Below the pieces are notes generated by a model. The model saw only the letters and a list, made by a program, of their open reading frames with translations. It had not been told where the DNA came from and made no database searches. The translations under genes and the position numbers were made by a program. 63,056 bases of DNA from a virus. Positions 28,002 through 37,084 of this stretch are shown here, piece after piece. The stretch covers positions 1-63,056 of IMG/VR virus record IMGVR_UViG_3300042509_002230. The stretch is one strand, 5' to 3'. Positions within the stretch are counted from its first letter, which is position 1; every line of letters begins with the position of its first letter.

Positions 28002-29047
28002 ACAGTGCAATTATTACCGATCAACATTTGGATGGAAGAAAAGGTTCTCAGGCTTTCTGGGAATTTTTTCTAAAATTCTATGATAATGTATTTTTCCCAA
28101 CATTAGAAAAAAACAATATCAAGATTTTGTTTGATCTTGGGGATACCTTTGACAATAGAAAGGCTATTGACTTTCTTGCATGGGATCGTATTAAAAAACA
28201 TTACTATGATCGACTACAAGAACTTGGTATTCAGGTTCATATGATTGTCGGTAATCACACAGCATATTATAAAAATACTAATCGAGTAAATACTCCCCAA
28301 CTACTACTACATTCATATGACAATATCACTGTATACGATGAGATCTGTGATATTGATGTTCTAGGAAATACCATTACAATGGTTCCATGGATTAATTCCG
28401 AAAATCAGTTCAAAGTGATGAATCACCTAGAAAATACTAAATCAGAAGTATTGATGGGACACCTTGAAATTAATGGGTTTGAAGCTCATCCAGGACATAT
28501 GTTTGAAGGTGGATTGGATAGAGATATATTTTCTAAATTTAAACGAGTATTCTCCGGTCATTTTCATCACAAATCTAGAAGTGATAATATTTACTATCTT
28601 GGCAATCCTTATGAAATGACTTGGAGTGATTATAATGAAGAAAGAGGTTTTCATCTATATGATCTGGATGCTAGAAAGTTAAAATTTATTCGTAATCCAT
28701 ATCGAATGTTTAATAAATTTTACTATGATGATATTAAACATGATTATACAAAAGTAGATCTATCAGAATACGTAGATAGCTACGTTAAAGTAATTGTAGA
28801 AGAGAAAACCGATCTATACACTTTTGACAAAGTAATTGAAAAATTTTATACCATCGGAGTACATGATCTAAAAATTATTGAAGATACTCAAATTCTGCTG
28901 AATAAAAATGATGATGAAATGTTAGAGCACGAAGATACCCTAACCACTCTGCAGAGATATATAGAAGATATGAAAAATAATCATGATAAATCTCAATTGA
29001 AATCTATCATAAAATCTATTTACCTGGAAGCTTCTGAAATTCAGTAA
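27998..29047 (+). CDS. 47: Recombination nuclease subunit gp47 (Mre11/SbcD-like)
   Basis: A 349-residue metallophosphoesterase (T4 gp47: 339). It works with gp46 to resect double-strand ends for recombination-dependent replication and to degrade host DNA. Metal-binding motifs are DQHLDGR near residue 8, FDLGDTFDNR, VGNHTAYY, GHLEINGFEAHPGH and SGHFHH, the full set for the family. The start overlaps gp55 by 4 bases. Confidence 0.95.
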   Translation: MNSAIITDQHLDGRKGSQAFWEFFLKFYDNVFFPTLEKNNIKILFDLGDTFDNRKAIDFLAWDRIKKHYYDRLQELGIQVHMIVGNHTAYYKNTNRVNTPQLLLHSYDNITVYDEICDIDVLGNTITMVPWINSENQFKVMNHLENTKSEVLMGHLEINGFEAHPGHMFEGGLDRDIFSKFKRVFSGHFHHKSRSDNIYYLGNPYEMTWSDYNEERGFHLYDLDARKLKFIRNPYRMFNKFYYDDIKHDYTKVDLSEYVDSYVKVIVEEKTDLYTFDKVIEKFYTIGVHDLKIIEDTQILLNKNDDEMLEHEDTLTTLQRYIEDMKNNHDKSQLKSIIKSIYLEASEIQ

Positions 29048-29322
29048 TGTATATACTAACTCTCAAGGACAAAAAAGAAGAAGGAGCATATGCAGTAGAA
29101 ACTTCTGATGGAAGTAAAGTTTTGCAAATGTTTGTTGACGAGGATGATGCTCTTCGTTATATTGGTCTTCTTGAAGCTGATGGTTTTCCTGAAATGCAAC
29201 TAGTGCAAATTGAAGAAGAGGATGCCATCATTGCCTGTGAGAATTTTGGATATAATTACTGTGTAATAACCCCTGACGATTTTGTAATTCCTCCTGATAC
29301 TGTTTCTTATGATTTTATTTAA
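29047..29322 (+). CDS. DUF3110-like small protein
   Basis: A 91-residue acidic protein between gp47 and gp46. The pattern (MYILTLKDK, then QMFVDEDDALRYIGLLEADG and FPEMQLVQI) matches DUF3110, a small domain found in cyanobacteria and plants and in cyanophages at this position. Its function is unknown. It overlaps both neighbours, so it is co-translated with the resection nuclease. Confidence 0.65.
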   Translation: MYILTLKDKKEEGAYAVETSDGSKVLQMFVDEDDALRYIGLLEADGFPEMQLVQIEEEDAIIACENFGYNYCVITPDDFVIPPDTVSYDFI

Positions 29323-31021
29323 GTCTGTAACGTACTCAAATTTTCTTGCTGTAGGGAATACTCCCACCACGATCAACTTAAACGACGCCAATACTACTCT
29401 AATCGTTGGAACCAATGGTGCTGGTAAGAGTACTATAATTGAAGCTATTGTGTTTGCTTTATTTAATAAATCTTTTCGTAAAGTAAATAAAAATCAGCTT
29501 ATCAATTCAATCAATGAGAAAGATTGTAAAGTAGAAATTGAGTTTAGTATTGGATCAAAAGAATACAAAATTATACGAGGATTGAAGCCAAATATTTTTG
29601 AAATTTGGATTGATGGTAAAATCCTAGATCAAGTGGCTGCTGCATCAGATCAACAAAAGTACTTGGAGCAAAATATTCTAAAACTAAATTACAAATCTTT
29701 TACTCAGATTGTAATCTTGGGCTCCAGTACATTTGTGCCATTTATGCAACTTCCTGCAGCACACCGTCGAGAAGTTATTGAAGATCTTTTGGATATTCGT
29801 ATATTCTCTACGATGAATGTTATCCTAAAAGATAGAATTAAAACTAATAATGATAACATCAAGACGTTTGAGACTGAAATTGATTTTCTAAAAGAAAAAG
29901 TTAAAATGCAAAAGGATCATATTGATTATATTGCAGGACAGTCTCAAAAAAGCATTGATGAAAAAAATGAACAGATACTAGATTATGAACAGCAGATCAA
30001 AGAATGCAATGAGCAGTACGATGAGTTATGTCTGCAATTAGTTGCTAAAAATGATGAGCTTATACAACTACCTAAAGTAAATATCAAAGAACTAGACAAA
30101 TATAAAACTAAATTTTCTACCAAACTAACGGATCACAAGAGTAACATAAGTTTCTACAATGACAATGATGTTTGTCCAACCTGTCATCAAGATTTAACCG
30201 AGGAAGTAAAAGAAACTCACATTTCAAAGTGTAATACAGAAATTACTAAATTGGAATCTGCTATTTCTGAAGTAGAAACTGAGATTGAAAAAGCACAGGA
30301 AATTATTGAACAGTCACAAAAAATTCTGAATGATATCAATGACTTGAACATTAAAATTGCAAGTCAAAATTATAACTGCAAAAGTCTAACTAAATTTATT
30401 GATTCTTTGAAAGATGAAATCCAAAAAATTTCTGAGTCCGATAAAGACATTGCTATCGAAAAACAAAAGTTGACTACTCTAGCTTCTGAAGGTGTTACTC
30501 TAAAGAAGCAAGTTGACAAAATGAAAGCTAATAAGACTTATTATGAAATCGTATCTACACTACTAAAAGACACTGGAATCAAATCAAAGATCATCAAAAA
30601 ATATCTTCCTGTGATGAATCAACTTATCAACAAATATCTTCAGTTGATGGACTTCTATGTTAACTTTAACTTAGACGAAAACTTTGAGGAAACTATTAAA
30701 TCTAGATTTCGTGATGAATTTAGTTACAGCTCTTTTTCTGAAGGAGAAAAAATGCGAATTGATTTATCTCTGATGTTCACTTGGAGATCTGTTGCTAAAC
30801 TTAAAAATTCTGCCAGCACAAATTTATTGATTCTTGACGAAGTATTTGATAGCTCACTTGATACAGCTGGAACTGAAGATTTCCTGAAAATTATTCGTGG
30901 TATAGATAGTGATACTAATGTATTTGTCATATCACATAAAGGAGATGTACTGAATGATAAATTTGAAAAAGTTCTTCAGTTTGAAAAAGTTAAAAACTTT
31001 AGCAAGGTAACCGAGATATAA
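29309..31021 (+). CDS. 46: Recombination nuclease subunit gp46 (Rad50/SbcC-like)
   Basis: A 570-residue SMC-type ATPase (T4 gp46: 560). Walker A is VGTNGAGKST near residue 33. Two long coiled-coil arms flank a zinc hook CPTCHQDL (about residue 288). The signature FSEGEKMRIDLSL and Walker B LLILDEVFDSSLD are at the C-terminus. It partners gp47. Confidence 0.95.
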   Translation: MILFKSVTYSNFLAVGNTPTTINLNDANTTLIVGTNGAGKSTIIEAIVFALFNKSFRKVNKNQLINSINEKDCKVEIEFSIGSKEYKIIRGLKPNIFEIWIDGKILDQVAAASDQQKYLEQNILKLNYKSFTQIVILGSSTFVPFMQLPAAHRREVIEDLLDIRIFSTMNVILKDRIKTNNDNIKTFETEIDFLKEKVKMQKDHIDYIAGQSQKSIDEKNEQILDYEQQIKECNEQYDELCLQLVAKNDELIQLPKVNIKELDKYKTKFSTKLTDHKSNISFYNDNDVCPTCHQDLTEEVKETHISKCNTEITKLESAISEVETEIEKAQEIIEQSQKILNDINDLNIKIASQNYNCKSLTKFIDSLKDEIQKISESDKDIAIEKQKLTTLASEGVTLKKQVDKMKANKTYYEIVSTLLKDTGIKSKIIKKYLPVMNQLINKYLQLMDFYVNFNLDENFEETIKSRFRDEFSYSSFSEGEKMRIDLSLMFTWRSVAKLKNSASTNLLILDEVFDSSLDTAGTEDFLKIIRGIDSDTNVFVISHKGDVLNDKFEKVLQFEKVKNFSKVTEI

Positions 31022-31032
31022 GTAATGCTTAT

Positions 31033-31063
31033 AGCCCAACCCATTGACAAGATGGGTTGGGCT
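31033..31063 (+). promoter_or_regulatory. Perfect 12-bp inverted repeat at promoter -35
   Basis: AGCCCAACCCAT and ATGGGTTGGGCT are perfectly complementary, separated by TGACAAG. The -35 hexamer straddles the left arm and loop. No T-run follows, so it may be an operator or a weak gp46 terminator. Confidence 0.65.
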
Positions 31064-31072
31064 TGGTAGTAT
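31044..31072 (+). promoter_or_regulatory. Sigma-70 promoter for the cobT-like gene
   Basis: TTGACA, 17-bp spacer, TAGTAT. Predicted initiation is about 16 bases before ATG 31,096. Confidence 0.65.
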
Positions 31073-31095
31073 AAGTGCAACGAATTGAGGCACCT

Positions 31096-33255
31096 ATGTC
31101 CGACATCCAACAGTCCAAAAGTATTCTTGCGAAGCTTCTTGCCACTGAAAACCTCACTGTAGAGCATCGGTCTGTTCCTACTGCCAGTTTTGATACTCAC
31201 AACCGAGTTCTAACTCTGCCCATCTGGGAAGGCACTTCTAATGATGTATACGACCTTCTCGTGGGCCATGAAGTTGGTCATGCCATCTACACTCCAGATT
31301 TGTATGGAAGTGAGCTGAATCTTCCTCAAGGGTATTTGAATGTTGTCGAGGATGCTCGTATTGAGAAGCTGATGAAGCGAAAGTATCCTGGCCTTGCTCG
31401 TGCATTCTATCGTGGATATTCAGAACTCAATGACAAAGATTTCTTTGAGATTGATTCTATTGATATCAATCAACTTAAGTTTATTGATAAAATCAATCTT
31501 TATTTTAAACTTGGCAATGTCAATAAAGCAATGTTTATTAACTTCACTCCAGAAGAAAAAGTAATTGTTGATAAAGTTGCAAATGTAGAAACTTTTGATG
31601 ATGTAGTGAACATTGTCAAAGAACTTGTAGAACATACTGAACATGAAGTAGAACTTCAATTCCAGATTTTTTCATCATCTGGGGATGATACTGATGGAGA
31701 AGTAGAACAATCTGATTCTGGTGAGAATCGAAGTCTCGATAGTAATGTTAGTGATAGCCAGAATCAAAATTCTACTCAATCAGATTCTGACAAAAAAGAA
31801 GATACTCCTAAAGAAGCTACTCCTTCAACTTCTAATAATTCTGGAAAAGAAGCTGACTTCACTTCTGATACTGATAAAGCATGGGCTAAGAATCAACAAC
31901 AACTTGCTAGCATCAATAATAATAACTATATCTACCTAACTCCTCCAAGTATTAATATTGATAGTCATATCATTTCTTGGAAAGACTGTGCAAATGATCT
32001 TCCTAATATTTTTAAAGAAACCATCAAAGATGCAAGTCATTCTGGATATAGGAATAAAACTCATTATGAGAACATGTTTGCCAGAGCAGAGAATGATTAC
32101 AAAAATTATAAAGATGAGTGCAAGAAATCAGTATCATATCTGATCAAGGAATTTGAAATGAAGAAGCGAGCAACCGAATACAATCGGTCTGCTACTGCTG
32201 GAACTGGTGTTCTTGATACAAATAAAATGTATTCCTACAAGTGGAATGACGATATCTTCAAGAAAGTAACTGTTGTTCCTAAAGGTAAGTCACATGGTCT
32301 GATCATGTATCTTGATTGGTCTGGTTCTATGCAAGGGAATCTAGTAGGCACCATCAAACAACTTTTTAACCTAATTCAATTCTGCAAGAAAGTGCAAATT
32401 CCTTTTGAAGTATATTCCTTCAATGATAGGAATCTAGCAAAAAATTATGCTCAAATGTCTCGCAGTAAAAGAACTAAACTGGAAGGCTCTCAGATTCATA
32501 TTATTGAGGATTTTCTATTGGTAAATTTCTTGAGCAGTAAAATGAATACTACTCAACTTGAAAATCAAATGAAAAACGTTTGGAAACTTGCATATGCTTT
32601 AGATCATCAAACATATCTAACTTATGGGTATAATCATTATGATCTAGGCAGTACTCCATTGAATGAATGTATTTTTGCAGCTATTGATGTTTTTGAAAAG
32701 TTCAAAAAAACGTATAACGTCGATAAGGTCAATACAGTTTTCTTGACTGATGGTGAATCGAACTCAGTATCATTCAATCGTCCATCAGTTCATAATCCAA
32801 CTCAAAGGAATATTGTTCATGCTGGTTGGCTTCAAAATAATGACGTTCTGTGTCTTCAGGACAAAAAGAACAAAATTACTATGATGAATATTAGTAAGAA
32901 TGGTAGTATGGGAATTACTGGTGCATTCGTAGATTATTATCGACAAGTAACTGGATCTAATGCTGTAGGGTTTAGGCTTATTGATTTCTATGGTGCCAAA
33001 TCTTTTGTTTCTCGTTATCTCAAAAATGAGTTTTCATCTTGGAGTGATGTATCATCGGAGTGGGGAAACACAAGATCATTTACTGCAACCTCTTTAGGAT
33101 ATAATGAATTGTATTTTATTGAGATTGGAAATAGTACTCCTACTGATATCTCACCAGCTAGCTCATCGAGTCCACTAGTAACATTCAAAACTCAAATGAA
33201 AAAGAAAGCTTTCAATAAGATCATCTTATCGAAATTCATCGAGCAAATCGCTTGA
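31096..33255 (+). CDS. CobT-like VWA protein with N-terminal HEXXH motif
   Basis: A 719-residue protein. I chose ATG 31096 (GAGG upstream, after the promoter) over GTG 31075. The N-terminus has LVGHEVGHAIYTP (HEXXH at residues 58-62), a zinc metallopeptidase motif, with a downstream Glu in NVVEDARIEK. A Ser/Asp/Glu-rich linker (about 205-265) leads to a VWA domain whose MIDAS motif is DWSGSM, followed by FLTDGESNS. The pairing with the AAA+ gene downstream mirrors CobS-CobT and MoxR-VWA systems. In cyanophages this gene is usually called a peptidase. Cobalamin synthesis is not implied, since no CobN is visible. Substrate unknown. Confidence 0.75.
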   Translation: MSDIQQSKSILAKLLATENLTVEHRSVPTASFDTHNRVLTLPIWEGTSNDVYDLLVGHEVGHAIYTPDLYGSELNLPQGYLNVVEDARIEKLMKRKYPGLARAFYRGYSELNDKDFFEIDSIDINQLKFIDKINLYFKLGNVNKAMFINFTPEEKVIVDKVANVETFDDVVNIVKELVEHTEHEVELQFQIFSSSGDDTDGEVEQSDSGENRSLDSNVSDSQNQNSTQSDSDKKEDTPKEATPSTSNNSGKEADFTSDTDKAWAKNQQQLASINNNNYIYLTPPSINIDSHIISWKDCANDLPNIFKETIKDASHSGYRNKTHYENMFARAENDYKNYKDECKKSVSYLIKEFEMKKRATEYNRSATAGTGVLDTNKMYSYKWNDDIFKKVTVVPKGKSHGLIMYLDWSGSMQGNLVGTIKQLFNLIQFCKKVQIPFEVYSFNDRNLAKNYAQMSRSKRTKLEGSQIHIIEDFLLVNFLSSKMNTTQLENQMKNVWKLAYALDHQTYLTYGYNHYDLGSTPLNECIFAAIDVFEKFKKTYNVDKVNTVFLTDGESNSVSFNRPSVHNPTQRNIVHAGWLQNNDVLCLQDKKNKITMMNISKNGSMGITGAFVDYYRQVTGSNAVGFRLIDFYGAKSFVSRYLKNEFSSWSDVSSEWGNTRSFTATSLGYNELYFIEIGNSTPTDISPASSSSPLVTFKTQMKKKAFNKIILSKFIEQIA

Positions 33256-33280
33256 CAACCCACGCCTTTTACCCTATACT
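33252..33280 (+). promoter_or_regulatory. Sigma-70 promoter for cobS
   Basis: TTGACA, 17-bp spacer, TATACT, starting in the stop codon of the upstream gene. Initiation is about 23 bases before ATG 33,310. Confidence 0.87.
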
Positions 33281-33309
33281 ACATTCATACCAAACGAGGT
33301 AACTTCATT

Positions 33310-34422
33310 ATGACTCAAATGATTGATCAGCTTGTCCAAAACCTGTCTGTTCTTTATGGTGAGACTGTCACTCGCCAACAACTAATCGAATACGCTGCAA
33401 GCTCTGATACTTCTCTTGCATCTATTTGTAAAGCACTTGAACCCAACAAAACTAGTCGTGGAGTCTGGAATTTGACCGTAACCGAACAACTTGAAAAAAC
33501 CTTTAATTCTATGTCTGCCACCCCTGCAAGTCCAGTAGTTAGCTTTATCCCCCAGAAGGATAAGAACTATGTCTCGTTTGGTAACTTTACTGATGTAAAG
33601 CGAATCGTGAAGTCTGGTATGTTCTATCCTGTCTTCATCACTGGTCTGTCTGGTAACGGTAAGACTGTCAGCGTAGAGCAAGCCTGTGCTCATCTCAAGC
33701 GTGAACTGATTCGGGTCAACATTACCATTGAAACCGATGAGGATGATCTGCTTGGCGGTTTCCGACTCGTTGATGGAGAAACCGTATGGCACGACGGTCC
33801 TGTTGTGAATGCTCTCAAGCGTGGTGCCGTACTTCTTCTCGACGAGATCGACCTTGCAAGCAACAAGATCATGTGTCTGCAATCTGTTCTAGAAGGCAAG
33901 GGTGTTTTCCTCAAGAAGATCAACCAGTATGTAACTCCTTCTGCAGGGTTCAATGTGATTGCCACTGCAAACACTAAAGGTAAAGGTTCTGATGATGGTC
34001 GTTTCATTGGTACCAACGTTATGAACGAAGCTTTCCTTGAGCGTTTTCCAATCACCTTTGAGCAGCCTTATCCTTCGATGGCTACTGAGAAAAAGATTCT
34101 CATGAACCTGATGAATTCTTTTGAGGTTGTTGATGAGGAGTTTGTGGACAAACTGATTGTCTGGGCAGACACCATTCGTAAGACCTTCTATGATGGTGGC
34201 GTAGACGAAATTATCACTACTCGTCGTCTTGTTCACATCATTCAGTCATTTGCTATCTTCAAGAATCGCAAGAAAGCAATCAATGTATGTATCAATCGTT
34301 TTGATGATGACACGAAGAGTTCTTTCCTAGATCTATACAAGAATATTGATGCTTCTGATCTGGATACTACTGAAGAAGCTATCCCAGAAACTACCGAAGA
34401 GGTACTTGACATCGCCTCCTGA
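33310..34422 (+). CDS. cobS: CobS-like AAA+ ATPase
   Basis: A 370-residue MoxR/CobS-family ATPase, a hallmark auxiliary gene of cyanomyoviruses. Walker A is GLSGNGKT (about residue 114) and Walker B VLLLDEID (about residue 177). The segment DEDDLLGGFRLVDGETVWHDGPVV is the CobS/MoxR signature. In bacteria CobS inserts cobalt with CobN and CobT. Here the partner is the VWA protein upstream, so it may act as a remodelling chaperone instead. The region is more GC-rich than its neighbours. It has its own strong early promoter and an ACGAGGTAAC ribosome-binding site. Confidence 0.85.
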   Translation: MTQMIDQLVQNLSVLYGETVTRQQLIEYAASSDTSLASICKALEPNKTSRGVWNLTVTEQLEKTFNSMSATPASPVVSFIPQKDKNYVSFGNFTDVKRIVKSGMFYPVFITGLSGNGKTVSVEQACAHLKRELIRVNITIETDEDDLLGGFRLVDGETVWHDGPVVNALKRGAVLLLDEIDLASNKIMCLQSVLEGKGVFLKKINQYVTPSAGFNVIATANTKGKGSDDGRFIGTNVMNEAFLERFPITFEQPYPSMATEKKILMNLMNSFEVVDEEFVDKLIVWADTIRKTFYDGGVDEIITTRRLVHIIQSFAIFKNRKKAINVCINRFDDDTKSSFLDLYKNIDASDLDTTEEAIPETTEEVLDIAS

Positions 34423-34434
34423 TTGCGGTATACT
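34406..34434 (+). promoter_or_regulatory. Sigma-70 promoter inside the cobS 3' end
   Basis: TTGACA, 17-bp spacer, TATACT. The -35 lies in the last cobS codons and initiation falls near 34,441, inside the terminator hairpin. Confidence 0.85.
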
Positions 34435-34436
34435 AA

Positions 34437-34460
34437 GGGGAGTTCCTCTCCCCATTTTTT
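34437..34460 (+). terminator. Terminator after cobS, overlapping a start site
   Basis: Stem GGGGAG / CTCCCC with loop TTCCT, then A and six T. RNA starting at the overlapping promoter would lack part of the left arm and so escape termination. Confidence 0.75.
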
Positions 34461-34476
34461 ATTTGGAGACTTAATT

Positions 34477-34785
34477 ATGCAATGGAAGTACAACGAGGAA
34501 AAGATCCTCAAAGATATTGAAGAGTATGTAGTCAGCACCTATCATGGTCACTATTGCGGTGATGAAGATGGCTACAATGACATTCAGACAATTGATCTGA
34601 TGGCAGCCAAAGGTCTTGCTGCTCCCTTCTGTCAAGCAAATATTCTCAAGTATGGCAGCCGGTATGGTGACAAAGATGGACTCAATAAGAGAGATCTACT
34701 CAAAGTGATTCATTACGCTATGCTACTACTTCACTTTGACAGTCACTATTCTCGTACACAAAACGGTCTTCAGGAATTTAAATGA
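34477..34785 (+). CDS. DUF3310-like protein
   Basis: A 102-residue protein; ATG 34477 is preceded by TGGAG, and the frame upstream lies in the terminator region. The layout HYCGDEDGYNDIQTIDLM, then FCQANILKYGSRYGDKDGLN and a final helix with HYAMLLL resembles DUF3310. That family includes a T7-group small protein annotated as a nucleotide-kinase-like accessory. It overlaps the gp45 start by 4 bases, so it opens the replisome operon. Function unproven. Confidence 0.65.
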   Translation: MQWKYNEEKILKDIEEYVVSTYHGHYCGDEDGYNDIQTIDLMAAKGLAAPFCQANILKYGSRYGDKDGLNKRDLLKVIHYAMLLLHFDSHYSRTQNGLQEFK

Positions 34786-35456
34786 GTATGAAAATCTCTA
34801 ATGAAACTTTGAATGTTCTTAAGAACTTCTCCACTATCAATTCTTCTCTAGTAGTAAAAGCTGGTAGTGTAATTCGTACAGTATCTCCAGTCAAAAATAT
34901 TCTGGCTGAGTATGTATGTAAAGAGGTGTTTGAACAAGACTTTGCTCTATATGATTTAAATGAATTTCTAGGAGGTTTGTATCTATTCAAAGATGCTGAA
35001 TTTGTATTTGATAATTCTAGCCATCTAACTATTAAAAGTGGTCGTTCTAAAGTAAAATATTTTTTCTCTGATCCTAGTTTGATTACTAGTCCTTCAGACA
35101 AGCAAATTCCTATGGATGGGGAGAATGTTGAGTTTGAGCTTAGTGAAGAAGTTCTATCATCACTTTTGAAAGCAGCAAATGTCTACCAGCTCAAGGACTT
35201 ATCATTGATTAGTGAGGACGGGGAGATCAATCTTGTAGTTCGCAACAAAGATAATGATACATCCAACAGCTATTCAGCTAAAGTAGGTGAGACTGACAAA
35301 GAGTTTGCTTTTAACTTTAAGATTGAAAACATCAAGATTATTCCTGATGTATATAAAGTTCTAGTTTCACCCCGTAATATTTCTCAATTTATTAGTACTA
35401 AGTATAACTTGCAATATTGGATTGCACTTGAACCAGATTCCACTTTTGGAGGTTGA
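34782..35456 (+). CDS. 45: Sliding clamp gp45
   Basis: A 224-residue processivity clamp (T4 gp45: 228) that tethers gp43 to DNA and also activates late transcription with gp55 and gp33. The N-terminus (MKISNETLNVLKNFSTINSS) and C-terminus (ISQFISTKYNLQYWIALEPD) match the family. It is followed by gp44 and gp62 clamp-loader genes, as in T4. Confidence 0.94.
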   Translation: MSMKISNETLNVLKNFSTINSSLVVKAGSVIRTVSPVKNILAEYVCKEVFEQDFALYDLNEFLGGLYLFKDAEFVFDNSSHLTIKSGRSKVKYFFSDPSLITSPSDKQIPMDGENVEFELSEEVLSSLLKAANVYQLKDLSLISEDGEINLVVRNKDNDTSNSYSAKVGETDKEFAFNFKIENIKIIPDVYKVLVSPRNISQFISTKYNLQYWIALEPDSTFGG

Positions 35457-35460
35457 TTGA

Positions 35461-36408
35461 ATGATTGGTAATGATTTCTTGTGGGTTGAGCAATATCGAC
35501 CACAGAAAGTATGTGATTGTATTCTTCCAAAAGATATTAAGGATACTTTTCAAAATTTCGTAGAGCGGGGAGAAATCCCCAATCTACTTTTATGTGGTCC
35601 ACCAGGAATTGGAAAAACCACAATTGCTAAAGCATTATGTAATGAACTTGGAGTAGATTATTATGTCATCAACGGATCTGATGAAGGACGATTTTTGGAC
35701 ACGGTACGGAACCAGGCAAAGAACTTTGCTTCGACCCTATCACTTCAAGCAACTGGTAAACACAAAGTCATCATCATTGATGAGGCAGATAACACAACCA
35801 ACGATGTTCAACTCCTTCTACGGGCTAATATTGAGACGTTTCATAACAACTGCCGATTCATCTTCACCTGCAATTACAGGAATAAGATCATCGAGCCGCT
35901 CCAATCTCGATGTGCAGCATTTGATTTCAACATTTCAGGAAAAGAAAAGCAGAAAATCGCAGCACAGTTCTTCCAGCGTGTCCGGGTTGTACTTGAGGAG
36001 CAAAATGTCGAATATGATCCAAAGGTTGTTGCAGAGGTAATTCATAAGTTCTTGCCAGATTGGCGTAGGGTATTGAATGAACTTCAGAAATATTCTTCTG
36101 GAGGTGTTATTGATACTGGCATCCTAGCATCTGTATCAGACATAAATTTGAAAAATCTTGTTCAATCCATGAAAGAAAAGAACTTTGCCAATGTTCGTAA
36201 GTGGGTTGTTGAGAATTTGGATAATGATGTAAATGCAATTATTCGTAAAATTTACAATGAAATGTACAAATCATTAGAACCCCAATCAATACCACAGGCT
36301 GTATTGATTTTTGCTAAATACCAATACCAAGCTGCCTTTGTTGCAGATCAAGAGATCAACACTTTGGCTTGCTTTACTGAATTGATGTGCGATTGCAAAT
36401 TCAAATGA
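35461..36408 (+). CDS. 44: Clamp loader large subunit gp44
   Basis: A 315-residue AAA+ ATPase (T4 gp44: 319). Motifs are Walker A GPPGIGKTT (about residue 45), Walker B IIDEAD and an arginine finger in EPLQSRC. It loads gp45 with gp62. WVEQYRPQKVCDCILP is the usual N-terminal box. It ends in an ATGA overlap with the next gene. Confidence 0.95.
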   Translation: MIGNDFLWVEQYRPQKVCDCILPKDIKDTFQNFVERGEIPNLLLCGPPGIGKTTIAKALCNELGVDYYVINGSDEGRFLDTVRNQAKNFASTLSLQATGKHKVIIIDEADNTTNDVQLLLRANIETFHNNCRFIFTCNYRNKIIEPLQSRCAAFDFNISGKEKQKIAAQFFQRVRVVLEEQNVEYDPKVVAEVIHKFLPDWRRVLNELQKYSSGGVIDTGILASVSDINLKNLVQSMKEKNFANVRKWVVENLDNDVNAIIRKIYNEMYKSLEPQSIPQAVLIFAKYQYQAAFVADQEINTLACFTELMCDCKFK

Positions 36409-36791
36409 AACGAACTAAATTTTATTATCAAATTTTTGAAGGCGGATTAGATGCTTCTGCAAATTCAAAATGGATAGGTAGTTCTGAACACTATTATTTT
36501 AAAACTGAAATTTTACCAAATTTGCCAAAAGATACAGGATTTTTTAGGCAAGGAAATACTGGTATGTGGTATACATTTGATAACCCATTACCAGATTATT
36601 GTTTAAGTATGGTAAAACCTGATGGAACAAAACTATTCAAATATGTTAAATTTGAAGAAGTTGATATTGAACCTACTTTTACCAAACTTGACCGAGATAC
36701 AAGATACAGCAAAAAACCAAAAGCTTCAAAGAAAAAACCACTTAAATTTAGTATAAATCCCAAGACTGGACTTCGGGATGGAGGATCTTAA
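36405..36791 (+). CDS. Conserved hypothetical between gp44 and gp62
   Basis: A 128-residue basic protein starting in an ATGA overlap with gp44. It has aromatic-rich strands (FYYQIFEGGLDASANSKWIG, GMWYTFDNPLPDYCLSMVK) and a Lys-rich C-terminal tail (KKPKASKKKPLKF). No T4 counterpart is known to me. Its place inside the clamp-loader operon suggests a replication accessory role. Confidence 0.6.
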   Translation: MKRTKFYYQIFEGGLDASANSKWIGSSEHYYFKTEILPNLPKDTGFFRQGNTGMWYTFDNPLPDYCLSMVKPDGTKLFKYVKFEEVDIEPTFTKLDRDTRYSKKPKASKKKPLKFSINPKTGLRDGGS

Positions 36792-36792
36792 A

Positions 36793-37080
36793 ATGAATGT
36801 AAAACTGATTCGTATGTCCTCTGGTGAGGATCTAATTGCTAATGTAATCAAAGAAACCTTTGATTACATTGTTGTTGAGAATGCAATTGTTGGAGTTCCT
36901 ACTGGACAAGGAACACTTGGATTTGCTCCGTGGTCTCCAATGATTAGTAAAGCACAAACCGAAATTGCAGTAGATAGAAAATTTGTGGTATATATTGCTG
37001 AAGCAGATGAAGGTATTGTAGACCAATACACTAAAATGTATAGTAATATTATTACTCCAGATAAAAAAATTATTGTGTGA
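36793..37080 (+). CDS. Sm-like small barrel protein (copy B)
   Basis: A 95-residue protein; ATG 36793 is chosen because GGAGG lies 8 bases upstream. The N-terminal MNVKLIRMSSGEDLIANVI, then IVVENAIVGVP and a terminal IDQYTKMY-like segment, parallel the proteins at 26,987 and 38,908. It fits an Sm/LSm-like barrel by pattern. It sits in the gp44-gp62-regA operon. Function is unknown. Confidence 0.6.
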   Translation: MNVKLIRMSSGEDLIANVIKETFDYIVVENAIVGVPTGQGTLGFAPWSPMISKAQTEIAVDRKFVVYIAEADEGIVDQYTKMYSNIITPDKKIIV

Positions 37081-37084
37081 CTTC

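Noticed and set aside
33382-33882. Minus-strand open frame of 166 codons opposite cobS
   Set aside because: It is a shadow of the strongly conserved cobS reading frame and has no start site or promoter on the minus strand.
33310-34422. Cobalamin synthesis operon
   Set aside because: Only CobS and CobT-like genes are present; without CobN the pair is better viewed as a MoxR-VWA system.
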